Notes: generated by a model not told the origin, from the sequence alone. 64,000 nucleotides of DNA from CAWJPW01 sp963844845 (GCA_963844845.1 CAWJPW010000011.1:372001-436000); one strand, 5' to 3'. Counted from the first letter of the stretch, positions 26,557 through 37,841 are shown. Program-made: numbers and translations.

Positions 26557-27878
26557 CACGCCTTCACGACATTGGGACGCACTTCCCGGTACACCCCCCT
26601 CGTGTCGACGATGAGCGGTACGTGCCTGGCGATGTGCTCGTAGTCCACGCTGCTGTGGTCGGTGACCAGGACCGCCGCGTCGAGGTGGCGGAGGTAGCCG
26701 TCGCTGAGCGGCTGGGAGGCCATCACCGGCAGCTCGGGCCAGGAGCGCATGGCGGGCGCCACCGGAATGTGCGGGTCGTGGTAGCTGACGTCCGCCCCCA
26801 GGCGCAGGAGGCGGTCGAGGATCTCGAAGGCCGGGCTCTCGCGCGGGTCGTCGATATCCTTCTTGTAGGCGAGGCCGAGCACCAGGACCTTGGCCCCCTT
26901 CACCGCCTTGCCGTGCTCGTTGAGGGCCAGCTGGAGCTTACCCACAACGTACTCCGGCATCTCCACGTTGATCTCGCCGGCGAGCTCGATGAACTTGGGA
27001 GCGACGCCGTACTCGCGGGCCTTCCACGAGAGGTAGAAGGGATCCAGCGGGATGCAGTGGCCGCCCCACCCCGGGCCGGGGTTGAAGCGCATGAAGCCGA
27101 AGGGCTTGGTGGCGGCGGCGTCGAGCACCTCCCAGACGTCCACGCCCATGCGGTCGTAGACGACCTTGAGCTCGTTGACGAGGGCGATGTTGACGGCGCG
27201 AAAGATGTTCTCCACCAGCTTGGTGGCCTCGGCGGCGCGGGCCGAGGAGACGCGCACGGTGCGGGCGATGACCTGGGCGTAGAGGGCCTCGGCGAGGTCG
27301 CCGGAGACGGCGTCGACGCCGCCCACCACCTTGGGGATGGTGGTGGTGCCGTAGTCGGGGTTGCCGGGGTCCTCACGCTCGGGTGAGAAGGCGAGGAAGA
27401 ACTCCTCGCCACAGCGCAGCCCCGTGCCCTCGAGCACGCCGCAGAGGAGCTCGTCGGTGGTGCCGGGGTAGGTGGTGGACTCGAGCACGACCAGCTGGCC
27501 CGGGCGCAAGCACGGCTTGATCTGGTGCGCGGTGTTCACGACGTAGGACATGTCCGGCTCGCGCTGGGGGGTGAGCGGCGTGGGCACGCAGATGAGCAGT
27601 GCGTCGGGCTCGCCGAGGCGGAGGAAGTCGACGGTGGCGGTGAGACGCCCGTCGGCGACCACGGTCTTCAGCCGATCGCCGTCGAGGTGCTTGATGTAGC
27701 ACTCGCCGCGGCCGAGGGCCTCGATCTTGGCCGGGTCGACGTCGAAGCCGATGACCTGGAAGCCCTTCTCGGCGAAGGCGAGGGCGAGCGGCAGACCCAC
27801 GTAGCCGAGCCCGATGATGCCAACCGTGGCCTCGTGGCTTTCGATGGCCGTTCTCAGGCCGCTCGCGTGCTGACTCAT
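26556..27878 (-). CDS. UDP-N-acetylglucosamine 6-dehydrogenase (WbpA/TviB-like)
   Basis: A 440-residue UDP-glucose/GDP-mannose dehydrogenase family member. It has VGIIGLGYVGLPLALAFAEK (NAD site), VVLESTTYPGTTDELL, the hallmark FNPGPGWGGHCIPLDPFYLS with the catalytic Cys, and VLGLAYKKDIDDPRESPA. These features place it with WbpA/TviB-type UDP-GlcNAc dehydrogenases, which make UDP-GlcNAcA, rather than with UGDH. The ATG at 27878 follows a GGGAG site. The epimerase two genes downstream could convert the product to UDP-GalNAcA, as TviB and TviC do in Vi antigen synthesis. Confidence 0.92.
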   Translation of the reverse strand: MSQHASGLRTAIESHEATVGIIGLGYVGLPLALAFAEKGFQVIGFDVDPAKIEALGRGECYIKHLDGDRLKTVVADGRLTATVDFLRLGEPDALLICVPTPLTPQREPDMSYVVNTAHQIKPCLRPGQLVVLESTTYPGTTDELLCGVLEGTGLRCGEEFFLAFSPEREDPGNPDYGTTTIPKVVGGVDAVSGDLAEALYAQVIARTVRVSSARAAEATKLVENIFRAVNIALVNELKVVYDRMGVDVWEVLDAAATKPFGFMRFNPGPGWGGHCIPLDPFYLSWKAREYGVAPKFIELAGEINVEMPEYVVGKLQLALNEHGKAVKGAKVLVLGLAYKKDIDDPRESPAFEILDRLLRLGADVSYHDPHIPVAPAMRSWPELPVMASQPLSDGYLRHLDAAVLVTDHSSVDYEHIARHVPLIVDTRGVYREVRPNVVKA

Positions 27879-27933
27879 GACAGCTCTCCCTTCGCAGAGG
27901 CGCCGCGCGGAGGACCGGCGGGCGGGCGCCCGT

Positions 27934-30066
27934 CTACGTCTTCTCCGTGGATACCGGCTGCTTCTCGTAGCCGTAGTGGTAGTAGGAGTAGTGGTACGAG
28001 TAGGCGTGGTCGCGGCGGATGTTGACCTTGTTGAGCACCGCGCCAGCCACCCGGGCGCCGGCCCGGTTGAGCTGGCGCACGGTGTCACGCACCAGCTGAC
28101 GGCGCACTCCGCCGTACTCCACGACCAGCAGCACCATGTCGACCAGGCGCGAGCACATCACCGCGTCGGTCACCGACATCACCGGCGGGGTGTCGACGAC
28201 GACCCAGTCGTAGCCCGAGCGGGCGCCGTCGATGAGCCTGAGGAACGCCTCGTTGCTGAAGAGCTCGGGCGGGTTGGGCGGCAGCGGCCCCGAGGTGACG
28301 ACGTCGAGCCCCACCACCGACGGCGCGCGGTGGACGACGTCGGCGAGCTCGCTCTCGGCCAGCACCACCGAGGTGAGGCCGTGGTCATTGCCGCTCTCGA
28401 GGATCCGGTGCAGACGCGGCCGCCGCAGATCGGCGTCCAGCAGCAGCACCCGCGACCCCGCCATGGCAAGGGTCTCGGCGAGGCTGTAGGCGACCGTGGT
28501 CTTGCCCTCCTGGGGCGTCGCCGAGGTGACCATGAGGACGTGGGAGCCTTGGCCGTGCGCAGCCAGCATCACCGCGGTGCGCAGCGACTGGTAGGCCTCA
28601 CGCACCGAGCCGCCGGTGCTTCCTTCGTGCTCGGGGAAGATCGCCAGGACATCGAGGCCGGTACAGCGCTCGACGTCCTCGGGGGTGCGCAGGCTCTGGT
28701 CGACGTAGTCGAGCAGGAAGACCATGCCGACGCCGAGGAAGAGGCCGAGAGCGAGCGACATCGAGATGCTGCGTCGGAGGTTGGGAGTGTAGGGTGCCTT
28801 GGGCGGCCGCGCCGGGTCGATGACCCTCACGTTGTTGAGGTCGGCGGAGGAGGAGATGTCCACCTCCTTGGAGCGCGACATCATCTCCTCGAGGAACGAC
28901 TTGTTCTGGTCGTAGTCGCGCCTGAGCTTCTCGAACTCCATGGTCTGCTTGGAGAGGTCGATGGACTGGTTCTTGAGCTGCTGGATGTTGGCGTAGAGCG
29001 ACTGCTCGCGGAGCTTCTTGATCTCGTAGTCGGCCTCGAGAGAGGTCAGGATCGTCTTGATCTGGGCGGCAATGCGGGCGTCGATCCCGTTGAGGCGCGA
29101 GCGCAGCTCCTTGATGACCGGGTGGCCCTCCTTGTAGGTGCGCAGCTTATCGTTGAGGTCCACCTCAACCGCGTTCTTCTGCTGCTGCAGCGACTGGATG
29201 GTGGGGTCGTTGAGCACTTCGGGGAAGCTCGTCTCGGCGATCTTCTCGGCGCGCAGCTGGCGCAGGGCGGCGATCTTGGTCTCCAGCTGGATGCGGTCGG
29301 CCTTGGCCTTGGCGTACTCGGTGGTGAGGGTGTTGACCTGCTCGGTAATGACGTTCTTGTCCTCGTCGGCGAAGAGCAGGGAGTCCTTGCGCTCGCGGAA
29401 CTTGGTGAGTCTTTCTTCCGACTGCTCGACCTGCTCGCGCAGGGGCTCGAGCTTGGACTGGATCACCGAGTACACCTGGCGGGTGCGCTCGAGGCTGTCG
29501 TCGATGTTGGCGGCGATGTACTCCTGGATGTACACGTTGAGCCACTCGGAGATGCGCTCGGCATCGGATCCGGTCATGGAGATGATGAGAATGTCGGTGT
29601 CCTTGATGCGGCTCACGTCGATGGCGCCGAGCAGCCGGTTGGCCGCCGCCTCCTCGGCCGCAGGGTCGGAGGTGGGTGCGAGCCCCAGGCGCTCCACCAC
29701 CCGCAGGGCCAACCGCTCGGTCCTGAGAACCTCGATTTGAGCGAGGACGTAGCGCTCCATCTTCCACCAGTCGAGGCCCACCGAGACATCGGACTTGACC
29801 AGGCGCGGCGAGGCCTCGAAGACGATCTTGGCGCTGGTGCGGTAGCGCTTGGGCCGGGTCCAGGCCCACGCCGCGCCGGCCAGCGTGACCACCAGGGCGA
29901 CGGCCACCACCATCTTCCAGTGGGTGAGCAGGAGCCGGACATAGGCCATGACGTCGACGTCGTCGCCGGCCTCGCCGCCCCCGGGCGGCGGCGGCCACCC
30001 CGGGAACGGGCCGACGGCCCCCGGCGGCGGTGGGTAACCGGTGAACATGGGATCGTGGGAGTTCAT
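27934..30066 (-). CDS. Polysaccharide copolymerase with BY-kinase domain (Wzc-like)
   Basis: About 710 residues. A Pro/Gly-rich cytoplasmic N-terminus is followed by TM1 (MVVAVALVVTLAGAAWAW), a Wzz domain, a long periplasmic coiled coil, a PPKAPYTPNLRR stretch, TM2 (SMSLALGLFLGVGMVFLL), and the kinase with SATPQEGKTTVAYSLAET (Walker A), LLLDADLRRPRL (A') and WVVVDTPPVMSVTDA (B). The tail has a tyrosine cluster, YSYHYSYYHYGYEKQ, for autophosphorylation. It would set chain length and drive export. Start uncertain: an AGGAGG site precedes an in-frame ATC, not an ATG; the ATG at 30066 is the first usual start after a TACACT box. Confidence 0.92.
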   Translation of the reverse strand: MNSHDPMFTGYPPPPGAVGPFPGWPPPPGGGEAGDDVDVMAYVRLLLTHWKMVVAVALVVTLAGAAWAWTRPKRYRTSAKIVFEASPRLVKSDVSVGLDWWKMERYVLAQIEVLRTERLALRVVERLGLAPTSDPAAEEAAANRLLGAIDVSRIKDTDILIISMTGSDAERISEWLNVYIQEYIAANIDDSLERTRQVYSVIQSKLEPLREQVEQSEERLTKFRERKDSLLFADEDKNVITEQVNTLTTEYAKAKADRIQLETKIAALRQLRAEKIAETSFPEVLNDPTIQSLQQQKNAVEVDLNDKLRTYKEGHPVIKELRSRLNGIDARIAAQIKTILTSLEADYEIKKLREQSLYANIQQLKNQSIDLSKQTMEFEKLRRDYDQNKSFLEEMMSRSKEVDISSSADLNNVRVIDPARPPKAPYTPNLRRSISMSLALGLFLGVGMVFLLDYVDQSLRTPEDVERCTGLDVLAIFPEHEGSTGGSVREAYQSLRTAVMLAAHGQGSHVLMVTSATPQEGKTTVAYSLAETLAMAGSRVLLLDADLRRPRLHRILESGNDHGLTSVVLAESELADVVHRAPSVVGLDVVTSGPLPPNPPELFSNEAFLRLIDGARSGYDWVVVDTPPVMSVTDAVMCSRLVDMVLLVVEYGGVRRQLVRDTVRQLNRAGARVAGAVLNKVNIRRDHAYSYHYSYYHYGYEKQPVSTEKT

Positions 30067-30160
30067 CGGGTCGCGGTCGATGGCGTGCGCCCTCCTTTGG
30101 GCTCCAAGTGTAGAGGATTCTGTGGCCTGCGTCACACGCAGGCCGGGCGCCGAGGGCCGA

Positions 30161-30652
30161 TCAGGCGCTCAGTGCCTTGAGCGCGTTGGCGTCCACCTCG
30201 ATGCGGTGTCTGGCCCGCAGCATCTCCATGAGCACCCGCGCGCGCTGGCCGCCCCGCATGTAGCCGTGGAAGATGCCCTCGTAGCCCCGCAGCGGGCCGG
30301 CCATCACCCGGACCCTCTGGCCCTTGGTGAGCTTGTCGAGGAAGGTCTCGGGCACGATGTAACCGTGCTCGGCCTCCTTCTCGCGCAGGTAGTCGATGAG
30401 GCTCTGATCAACCGTGGCCAGCTCCCCCGCGAACACAACCGGGTGGAGAACGCCCGGGCAGAAGCGCACGGCGTTGAGCTCCTCGGGCAGCCGGCAGCTG
30501 ACGAAGATGTAGCTGGAGAAGAGCGGCATCGGGCCACGTGGGGCCCGCGTGTGCCACGGCGGCTCGAGGAACATGGGGCAGTACGGCTCCACCCCCCGCT
30601 GGACAAGATGGCGCATGGCGATCCGCTCCTGGCGGGGCTTGGTCCGCATCAC
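30161..30652 (-). CDS. NusG/RfaH-like transcription elongation factor, start uncertain
   Basis: About 163 residues: an NGN domain (VMRTKPRQERIAMRHLVQRG, PLFSSYIFVSCRLPEE) and a C-terminal KOW domain (LTKGQRVRVMAGPLRGYEGI). Specialised NusG paralogs such as RfaH, UpxY and LoaP act on long operons for surface polysaccharides, and this gene is the first of such an operon. The frame continues to a TTG at 30790, but a promoter at 30722-30751 lies inside that part, so translation must start later. A GGGAGGG site at about 30698 has no ATG/GTG/TTG at the usual distance in frame; GTG 30652 or ATG 30649 are the first usual starts. Confidence 0.85.
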   Translation of the reverse strand: MMRTKPRQERIAMRHLVQRGVEPYCPMFLEPPWHTRAPRGPMPLFSSYIFVSCRLPEELNAVRFCPGVLHPVVFAGELATVDQSLIDYLREKEAEHGYIVPETFLDKLTKGQRVRVMAGPLRGYEGIFHGYMRGGQRARVLMEMLRARHRIEVDANALKALSA

Positions 30653-30721
30653 CAGCCAGTGCAGACTGCAGTCGAGCGCTACAGTATCGACGCGACCCTC
30701 CCTTTCTCGATCCTCGCCCGA

Positions 30722-30751
30722 ATTATGTGAACCTCGCGCCCGCCGTGTCAA
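30722..30751 (-). promoter_or_regulatory. Sigma70-like promoter of the polysaccharide operon
   Basis: On the minus strand TTGACA (30746-30751) is followed by 18 bases and CATAAT (30722-30727), a near-consensus match that stands out in GC-rich DNA. Transcription would start near 30715 and enter the NusG-like gene and the locus beyond. Confidence 0.75.
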
Positions 30752-30886
30752 GGTGAGCCGGAGGAGGGGCAAGCAGTCTCGTGCCGCCAATCCAACCCCA
30801 GCAGCTGCAACGAGCTCGGGCGCTCAGGATCCTCGAGTCCACAGAGAGTGTCACGCCGGACACGGCCCACCACCAACGGGCTCGAG

Positions 30887-30892
30887 TATGAT
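30887..30892 (+). promoter_or_regulatory. -10 box TATGAT before the class V aminotransferase
   Basis: TATGAT lies six bases before the ATG at 30899, with no ribosome site between, the arrangement expected for a leaderless transcript. Confidence 0.45.
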
Positions 30893-30898
30893 CCAGGC

Positions 30899-32041
30899 AT
30901 GGCGCTGGACCTCAAGCGATGGTTGGCGGAGTTTCCGGTACGGGAGCACTTTCTCTACCTGGATCACGCCGCGGTGTGCCCCCTCCCCCGCCCGGTGGCG
31001 GAGGCGATGCGGCGGCGCATCGCGGGTCAGGAGGAGAACGGCTACGCCAAGGCCGACGAGTGGCGCCAGCAGATTCTCAGCTGCCGGCACCTGGGCAGCC
31101 AGCTGCTGGGCTGCGGCCCCGAGGACGTCTCGGTGGTGCGCAGCACCTCGGAGGGGCTCAGCCTGGTGGCGCAGGGGCTCGACTGGCACGAGGGCGACGA
31201 GGTCCTCGTGGGCGAGGAGGAGTTCGCGGCCAACGTCGCGCCCTGGCTCGCCCTCGCAACGCGCGGCGTGCGGGTGGTGCGCTTTCCGGAGCCCGACGGC
31301 CGGGTGGACCCCGCTGTGGTGGCCGAGCACCTCACCCCCCGCACCCGGGTGCTGGCGATCTCCTGGGTGGCCTTCCACACCGGCTGGATCGCACCGCTGG
31401 CCCAGCTCGGGGCGCGCTGCCACGACAACGGCACCCTGATGGTAGTCGACGCCATCCAGGGGCTCGGCGTGCTGCCCATGGACATGCGCGCCCTCGGCGC
31501 CGACGCGGTGGTGGCGGACGGCCACAAGTGGCTGCTGGGCCCGGAAGGAGCGGGGCTGCTGGGCACCACCCCCGAGCTGCGGGCGCGGCTGCAGCCGGTG
31601 CTCGGGGGGTGGCGCAACGTCACCCTGGCGCGCGGCGACTTCTTCCTGCGCACGCTGGAGTGGCTGGAGGACGGCCGGCGCTTCGAACCCGGCGCCGCCA
31701 ACGAGGTGGGGATCGCCGGCCTGGCCGCCGCCCTCGACCTCGTCTCCGAGGTGGATCGGGAGGTGATCCAGGCGCGGGTGGAGAACCTGGCGCGGCTGCT
31801 CACCCGCATCCTCCTGGCACACGGCTGGGACGTGCTCTCGCCGGGCTCGGGTCACCCCATCGCCGGCATCGTCGCGGCGCGCCACCCCAACATCCCGGCC
31901 CGTGAGGCCCGCCGGCGGCTGGCCGAGCGCCGGGTGGTGTGCTCGGCGCGCCAGGGCTACCTCCGCCTCTCGCCACACTTCTACATCACCAAGGGGGAGC
32001 TGGAAGCCTTCGACCGGATCCTCGAGAAGGCGGGGATGTAG
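30899..32041 (+). CDS. Class V aminotransferase / cysteine desulfurase-like protein
   Basis: A 380-residue PLP enzyme of fold type I. The start region reads HFLYLDHAAVCPLPRPVAEA, then STSEGLSLVAQGLDW, VVDAIQGLGVLPMD with the PLP aspartate, and the Schiff-base lysine in VVADGHKWLLGPEGAG (K210). The C-terminus YLRLSPHFYITKGEL carries the substrate Arg. It resembles SufS/IscS-like or kynureninase-like enzymes of unknown substrate; no catalytic Cys loop of the SufS kind is obvious. I chose the ATG at 30899 because of the adjacent TATGAT box; an ATG or alternative start at 30848 would add 17 residues. It diverges from the NusG-like gene. Confidence 0.87.
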   Translation: MALDLKRWLAEFPVREHFLYLDHAAVCPLPRPVAEAMRRRIAGQEENGYAKADEWRQQILSCRHLGSQLLGCGPEDVSVVRSTSEGLSLVAQGLDWHEGDEVLVGEEEFAANVAPWLALATRGVRVVRFPEPDGRVDPAVVAEHLTPRTRVLAISWVAFHTGWIAPLAQLGARCHDNGTLMVVDAIQGLGVLPMDMRALGADAVVADGHKWLLGPEGAGLLGTTPELRARLQPVLGGWRNVTLARGDFFLRTLEWLEDGRRFEPGAANEVGIAGLAAALDLVSEVDREVIQARVENLARLLTRILLAHGWDVLSPGSGHPIAGIVAARHPNIPAREARRRLAERRVVCSARQGYLRLSPHFYITKGELEAFDRILEKAGM

Positions 32042-32048
32042 GGCCGGG

Positions 32049-32103
32049 CACGGGAGACGGAAGTCGGTAGAAGGAAAACGCTTCCCCCGCCCGCCCCCGT
32101 GGC
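32049..32103 (+). repeat. Purine-tract repeat, left arm
   Basis: CGGGAGACGGAAGTCGG and TAGAAGGAAAACG lead into CTTCCCCCGCCCGCCCCC. It is inverted relative to the copy at 32590-32637, and the two bracket the structured element at 32273-32534. Confidence 0.65.
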
Positions 32104-32110
32104 CGGGTGA

Positions 32111-32240
32111 CCGGGGCAGGGACCGCGGCAGGGGCAGCGTCAGGGTCAGGGGCAGGGACAGGGGCAGGGTCCGGCGACCGGCGACCGGCGGCCGGGGCCG
32201 TGGACCGGGGCCGGGGCCGTTGGCAGGGGCCGGGACCGCG
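32111..32240. repeat. G-rich degenerate hexamer tract
   Basis: Runs such as GGGGCAGGGAC, CAGGGTCAGGGGCAGG and GACCGGCGACCGG repeat with a period near six. Many GGG/GGGG runs on the plus strand could form quadruplexes. Similar tracts lie at 49872-49958 and 60671-60766. Confidence 0.65.
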
Positions 32241-32272
32241 TGCGTGTGCGCGTCCGGGATCGTGGGTCGAGT

Positions 32273-32534
32273 CCGTCCCGGAGCACCTGCCCTCCGGCGG
32301 ACGTGCCACCTCCGACACTTTTCCTTCGAGCGCCTCCTCGCGTTGAAGCGCGCTCGGGGAAACAGTGTCGGGGGTGGCAATCACGGCCCTTGGCGTTCGC
32401 AGAAGTGGCCCCGAACCACGAGGCAGGCGACTCGGCGCTGGGACCCGGGGGCGGCCTCGTTGCCGTCTGTCAGCTCGTGTCGTCGCCGCCCCCGGGGCCG
32501 CGTCGACGGGCGGCACAGCCGCCCGGGAGCCGGT
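32273..32534 (-). ncRNA. Candidate structured RNA element, copy A
   Basis: This 262-base copy reads on the minus strand, opening ACCGGCTCCCGGGCGGC. It has the hairpin GGGCGGC/GCCGCCC, a long helix CAACGAGGC with GCCTCGTGG, the outer stem of domain 2 at 32313-32319 and 32364-32370 (CGACACT/AGTGTCG) flanked inside by TTTCC and GGAAA, and a last hairpin CCGGAG/CTCCGG. It shares length and order with copies B, C and D but differs at paired positions in a compensating way. It lies between two plus-strand genes and is not part of either. It could instead be a non-coding mobile element. Confidence 0.55.
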
Positions 32535-32589
32535 CTCCGCAGCTGCGGTGACCGCGACCCTCGCGGAGGACCGCCGCACCCCGCAGCTG

Positions 32590-32637
32590 GGTGGGCGGGG
32601 GAAGCTTCTTCCTTCTCCCCCTCTTCCTTCTCCCGTG
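32590..32637 (-). repeat. Purine-tract repeat, right arm
   Basis: GTGGGCGGGGGAAGCTTCTT is followed by CCTTCTCCCCC and TCTTCCTTCTCCCG. It is the inverted partner of the copy at 32049-32103. Confidence 0.65.
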
Positions 32638-32666
32638 ATCGGGCGCCGACACAGCCCTCCGTCCTT

Positions 32667-32674
32667 GCTATGAT
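32667..32674 (+). promoter_or_regulatory. Extended -10 box before the SNF2 gene
   Basis: GCTATGAT preceded by T gives TG-C-TATGAT, an extended -10 element. TATGAT ends eight bases before the ATG at 32683, leaving little or no leader. Confidence 0.45.
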
Positions 32675-32682
32675 GAAGAGCT

Positions 32683-35391
<2,709 letters not shown>

Positions 35392-35517
35392 ACAGCGGGC
35401 GGCCCCGACCGGAAGGCGATCTCACGTTTGCCGGTGCGCGGGCTCGATCTGCGCACGACGCCCCGGCGGCCCCGGCCTTGTGGTAGCGTGATCTCGTACC
35501 AACACCGAGGAGGCGAC

Positions 35518-35703
35518 ATGGCGTCCCCCGACTACCTGATCTGCCTGGAGTGCGAGAGCCCCGTCTACATTTTCGAGTGGCATGACGACAAGGTCACCGA
35601 GGCGATCTGCACGGCCTGTGGGGCGGACGACCCCGCCGGCTTCGCCTCCCCCGAGGAGTACGAGGCGCTGGCGATGGACGACCGCTTCAGCGACAAGGAT
35701 TGA
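35518..35703 (+). CDS. Small zinc-ribbon protein
   Basis: A 61-residue acidic protein with two Cys pairs, LICLECESPVYIF and AICTACGADDPAG, that would form one zinc ribbon, followed by EEYEALAMDDRFSDKD. The ATG at 35518 has a GAGGAGG site seven bases upstream, much better than the longer frame beginning at 35428. It lies between the SNF2 and GH57 genes on the same strand. I do not recognise a named family, so the function is unknown. Confidence 0.75.
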   Translation: MASPDYLICLECESPVYIFEWHDDKVTEAICTACGADDPAGFASPEEYEALAMDDRFSDKD

Positions 35704-35811
35704 CCGTCGACCGCCGGCGCCGCGGCGGACGACAGAATCCGGCGGCCGCGGGCGGTGTTTGAGGTGGGAGAGTGGGGAGCGGGTCGCGTCCGCGACGCCG
35801 CGTGAGGGGAC

Positions 35812-37839
35812 ATGGCGACCATTACTTTTCTCTGGCATCTGCACCAGCCGTGCTATCGCACTGCTGACAACGTCGCCCACGCGCCCTGGGCCATCGTCCA
35901 CGCGGGCGGCTCGTACGCCACCCTGGCCGGCGCCATCACCGAGACGGGCGCCCGCGGGCAGGTGGTGAACCTGGTGCCCACTCTCGTGGAGCAGGTCGAG
36001 GCCTACCACGGCGGCCGGGTACACGACCCGCTGGTGCGGGCCCTCACCCATCGCGCCGCGGAGCTCTCCGGCGACGAGCGCGAGCGTCTCCTGGACTGGG
36101 GCTTTCACGTACCCGGCCGGCAGCTGGAACGCTATCCGCGGCTTCGCGAGCTGGCCGCGCGCCGCGGCAGCGGCGACGATCCTGCCCGCCTGGCGGCGCG
36201 CTTCGGAACCGCCGACCTGCGCGACCTCCAGGTGCTGTTCATTCTCGCCCAGGCGGGCGAGCAGGCGTGGCGCGACGAGCGCCTCGAGGAGCTGCACGGG
36301 ACCCGCCGCGGCTTCGGTGAGGACGACCACGCCCGGGCCGCGGCGTGGCTCGAGGCGCAGCCGGGGGAGCTGCTGGAGCGCTGGCAGCGACTCGACGCCC
36401 AGGACGGCGTCGAGATCGCCACCAGCCCCTATGCCCACCCCATCATGCCGCTGCTGTGCGACACCGGCATCGTGAGCGAAAGCTGGGCGCCGGAGCCGGC
36501 CCCGCCTGCCCCGCCCTTCCAGCACCCGGAGGACGCCCGCGCTCAGCTCGCCGCCGGCCTCGGCTTCATGGCCGAACGCGGCTTCACGGTGAGCGGCTGC
36601 TGGCCCCCCGAAGGCTCGGTGTCCGCCGCCGCGGTGCAGATCTACGCCGACGCCGGCGTGCGCTGGCTGGTTACCGACGAGGGCATCCTCGCCCGCAGCC
36701 TCGGGCGTGACCTGCGGCCCGGCGGCGCCACCATTCCCGAGCTCTACCGGCCGTGGCGCCCCACCACGCCGAGCCCGATGATCTTCTTCCGCGACCGCTG
36801 GCTGTCGGACACGATCGGCTTCGTGTACGGCCACTGGGAGGACGAGGGGCGCGCCGCCGCCGACCTCGTCCGCCACCTCACGGTCCTCGCTCAGCGGCTG
36901 CCGGCGGACGCCGCCGTGGTCATCGCCATGGACGGCGAGAACGCCTGGCTGCATTACCCAGACGCCGGTGGACGGTTCCTGCGCGAGCTGTTCGGCCGCC
37001 TCAACGACGCCGGGCCCGACCTGGAGCCCGCCACCTTCGCCGAGCTCTCCGCCCGCCTCGAACCGGCCACCCTCCCCCGTCTGCACCCCGGCTCGTGGAT
37101 CGGCGGGACCTTCGCCACCTGGATCGGCCATCCTGAGAAGAGCCGCGGCTGGGAGATCCTCGGCGCCGTGCGCGAGGCGGTGGCGGCGGCTCCCAACCCA
37201 CGACCCGAGTCGCTGCTGGTGGCCGAGGCTTCGGACTGGTTCTGGTGGCTGGGAGACGACAACCCCACCGAGCTGGCGCCGCTTTATGACGAGATCTTCC
37301 GCCGCCACCTCGGCGACGTGTGCCGGCAGGCGGGCATCGAGCCGCCGGTGGACCTGGACCAGCCTCTCAAGTCGGCCACGCTCCCGGTGCGGGTCCCGGT
37401 GTCGCGGCAGTGGCCCGCGCCGGTGCTCGACGGCGCCAAGACGACCTACTTCGAGTGGTCGCTTGCGGCGTGGGTGGAAGCTGAGAGCCCGCAACCCTTG
37501 CGCCGCCTCGCCTTGTGGAGCAGCGGCGAGACCCTCTTCTTGCTGGTGGAGACCGAGGGCGCGGCGCGCGAGCTGGTGGACGGCGGCCGCCTGGTCGTGC
37601 GTCTGACCGCGTCCGACGGCTCGGAGGTGGTGGCCACCGCCACCGCCGACGGCTGCGAGCCGCCCGCGGTACGCTGCGCCATCGGCCGGGTGGCGGAGCT
37701 GGCGATCCCCTGGGACGGCCGCCCGGGGCATCGGCTCGAGGTGCGCGTCGGGCCCCACCGCCTACCCGAGGAGGCCATCCTGCTGCTCGAGCCGACACCC
37801 GTCGACGAAGAGCTCACCCCATCTCAACCAGAGGAGTGA
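35812..37839 (+). CDS. Glycoside hydrolase family 57 (alpha-amylase/glucanotransferase-like)
   Basis: A 675-residue GH57 protein. Motif 1 is FLWHLHQPCYR at the N-terminus. Motif 3 is SGCWPPEGSVS with the nucleophile at about E267, and motif 4 is VVIAMDGENAWLHY with the acid at about D374. A beta-rich C-terminal domain (about 500-650) follows. Members cut or transfer alpha-1,4-glucan; a cytoplasmic location is likely since no signal peptide is seen. It ends two bases before galT, so the pair is one operon, linking glycogen or maltodextrin use with hexose-1-phosphate metabolism. Exact specificity is not predictable. Confidence 0.9.
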   Translation: MATITFLWHLHQPCYRTADNVAHAPWAIVHAGGSYATLAGAITETGARGQVVNLVPTLVEQVEAYHGGRVHDPLVRALTHRAAELSGDERERLLDWGFHVPGRQLERYPRLRELAARRGSGDDPARLAARFGTADLRDLQVLFILAQAGEQAWRDERLEELHGTRRGFGEDDHARAAAWLEAQPGELLERWQRLDAQDGVEIATSPYAHPIMPLLCDTGIVSESWAPEPAPPAPPFQHPEDARAQLAAGLGFMAERGFTVSGCWPPEGSVSAAAVQIYADAGVRWLVTDEGILARSLGRDLRPGGATIPELYRPWRPTTPSPMIFFRDRWLSDTIGFVYGHWEDEGRAAADLVRHLTVLAQRLPADAAVVIAMDGENAWLHYPDAGGRFLRELFGRLNDAGPDLEPATFAELSARLEPATLPRLHPGSWIGGTFATWIGHPEKSRGWEILGAVREAVAAAPNPRPESLLVAEASDWFWWLGDDNPTELAPLYDEIFRRHLGDVCRQAGIEPPVDLDQPLKSATLPVRVPVSRQWPAPVLDGAKTTYFEWSLAAWVEAESPQPLRRLALWSSGETLFLLVETEGAARELVDGGRLVVRLTASDGSEVVATATADGCEPPAVRCAIGRVAELAIPWDGRPGHRLEVRVGPHRLPEEAILLLEPTPVDEELTPSQPEE

Positions 37840-37841
37840 TC

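Noticed and set aside
27877..30180. 767-residue plus-strand frame opposite Wzc
   Set aside because: Antisense shadow over the Walker motifs and coiled coil of the Wzc-like gene.
35422..37758. 778-residue minus-strand frame opposite the GH57 gene
   Set aside because: GH57 motifs and a ribosome site are on the plus strand; this frame has shadow composition.
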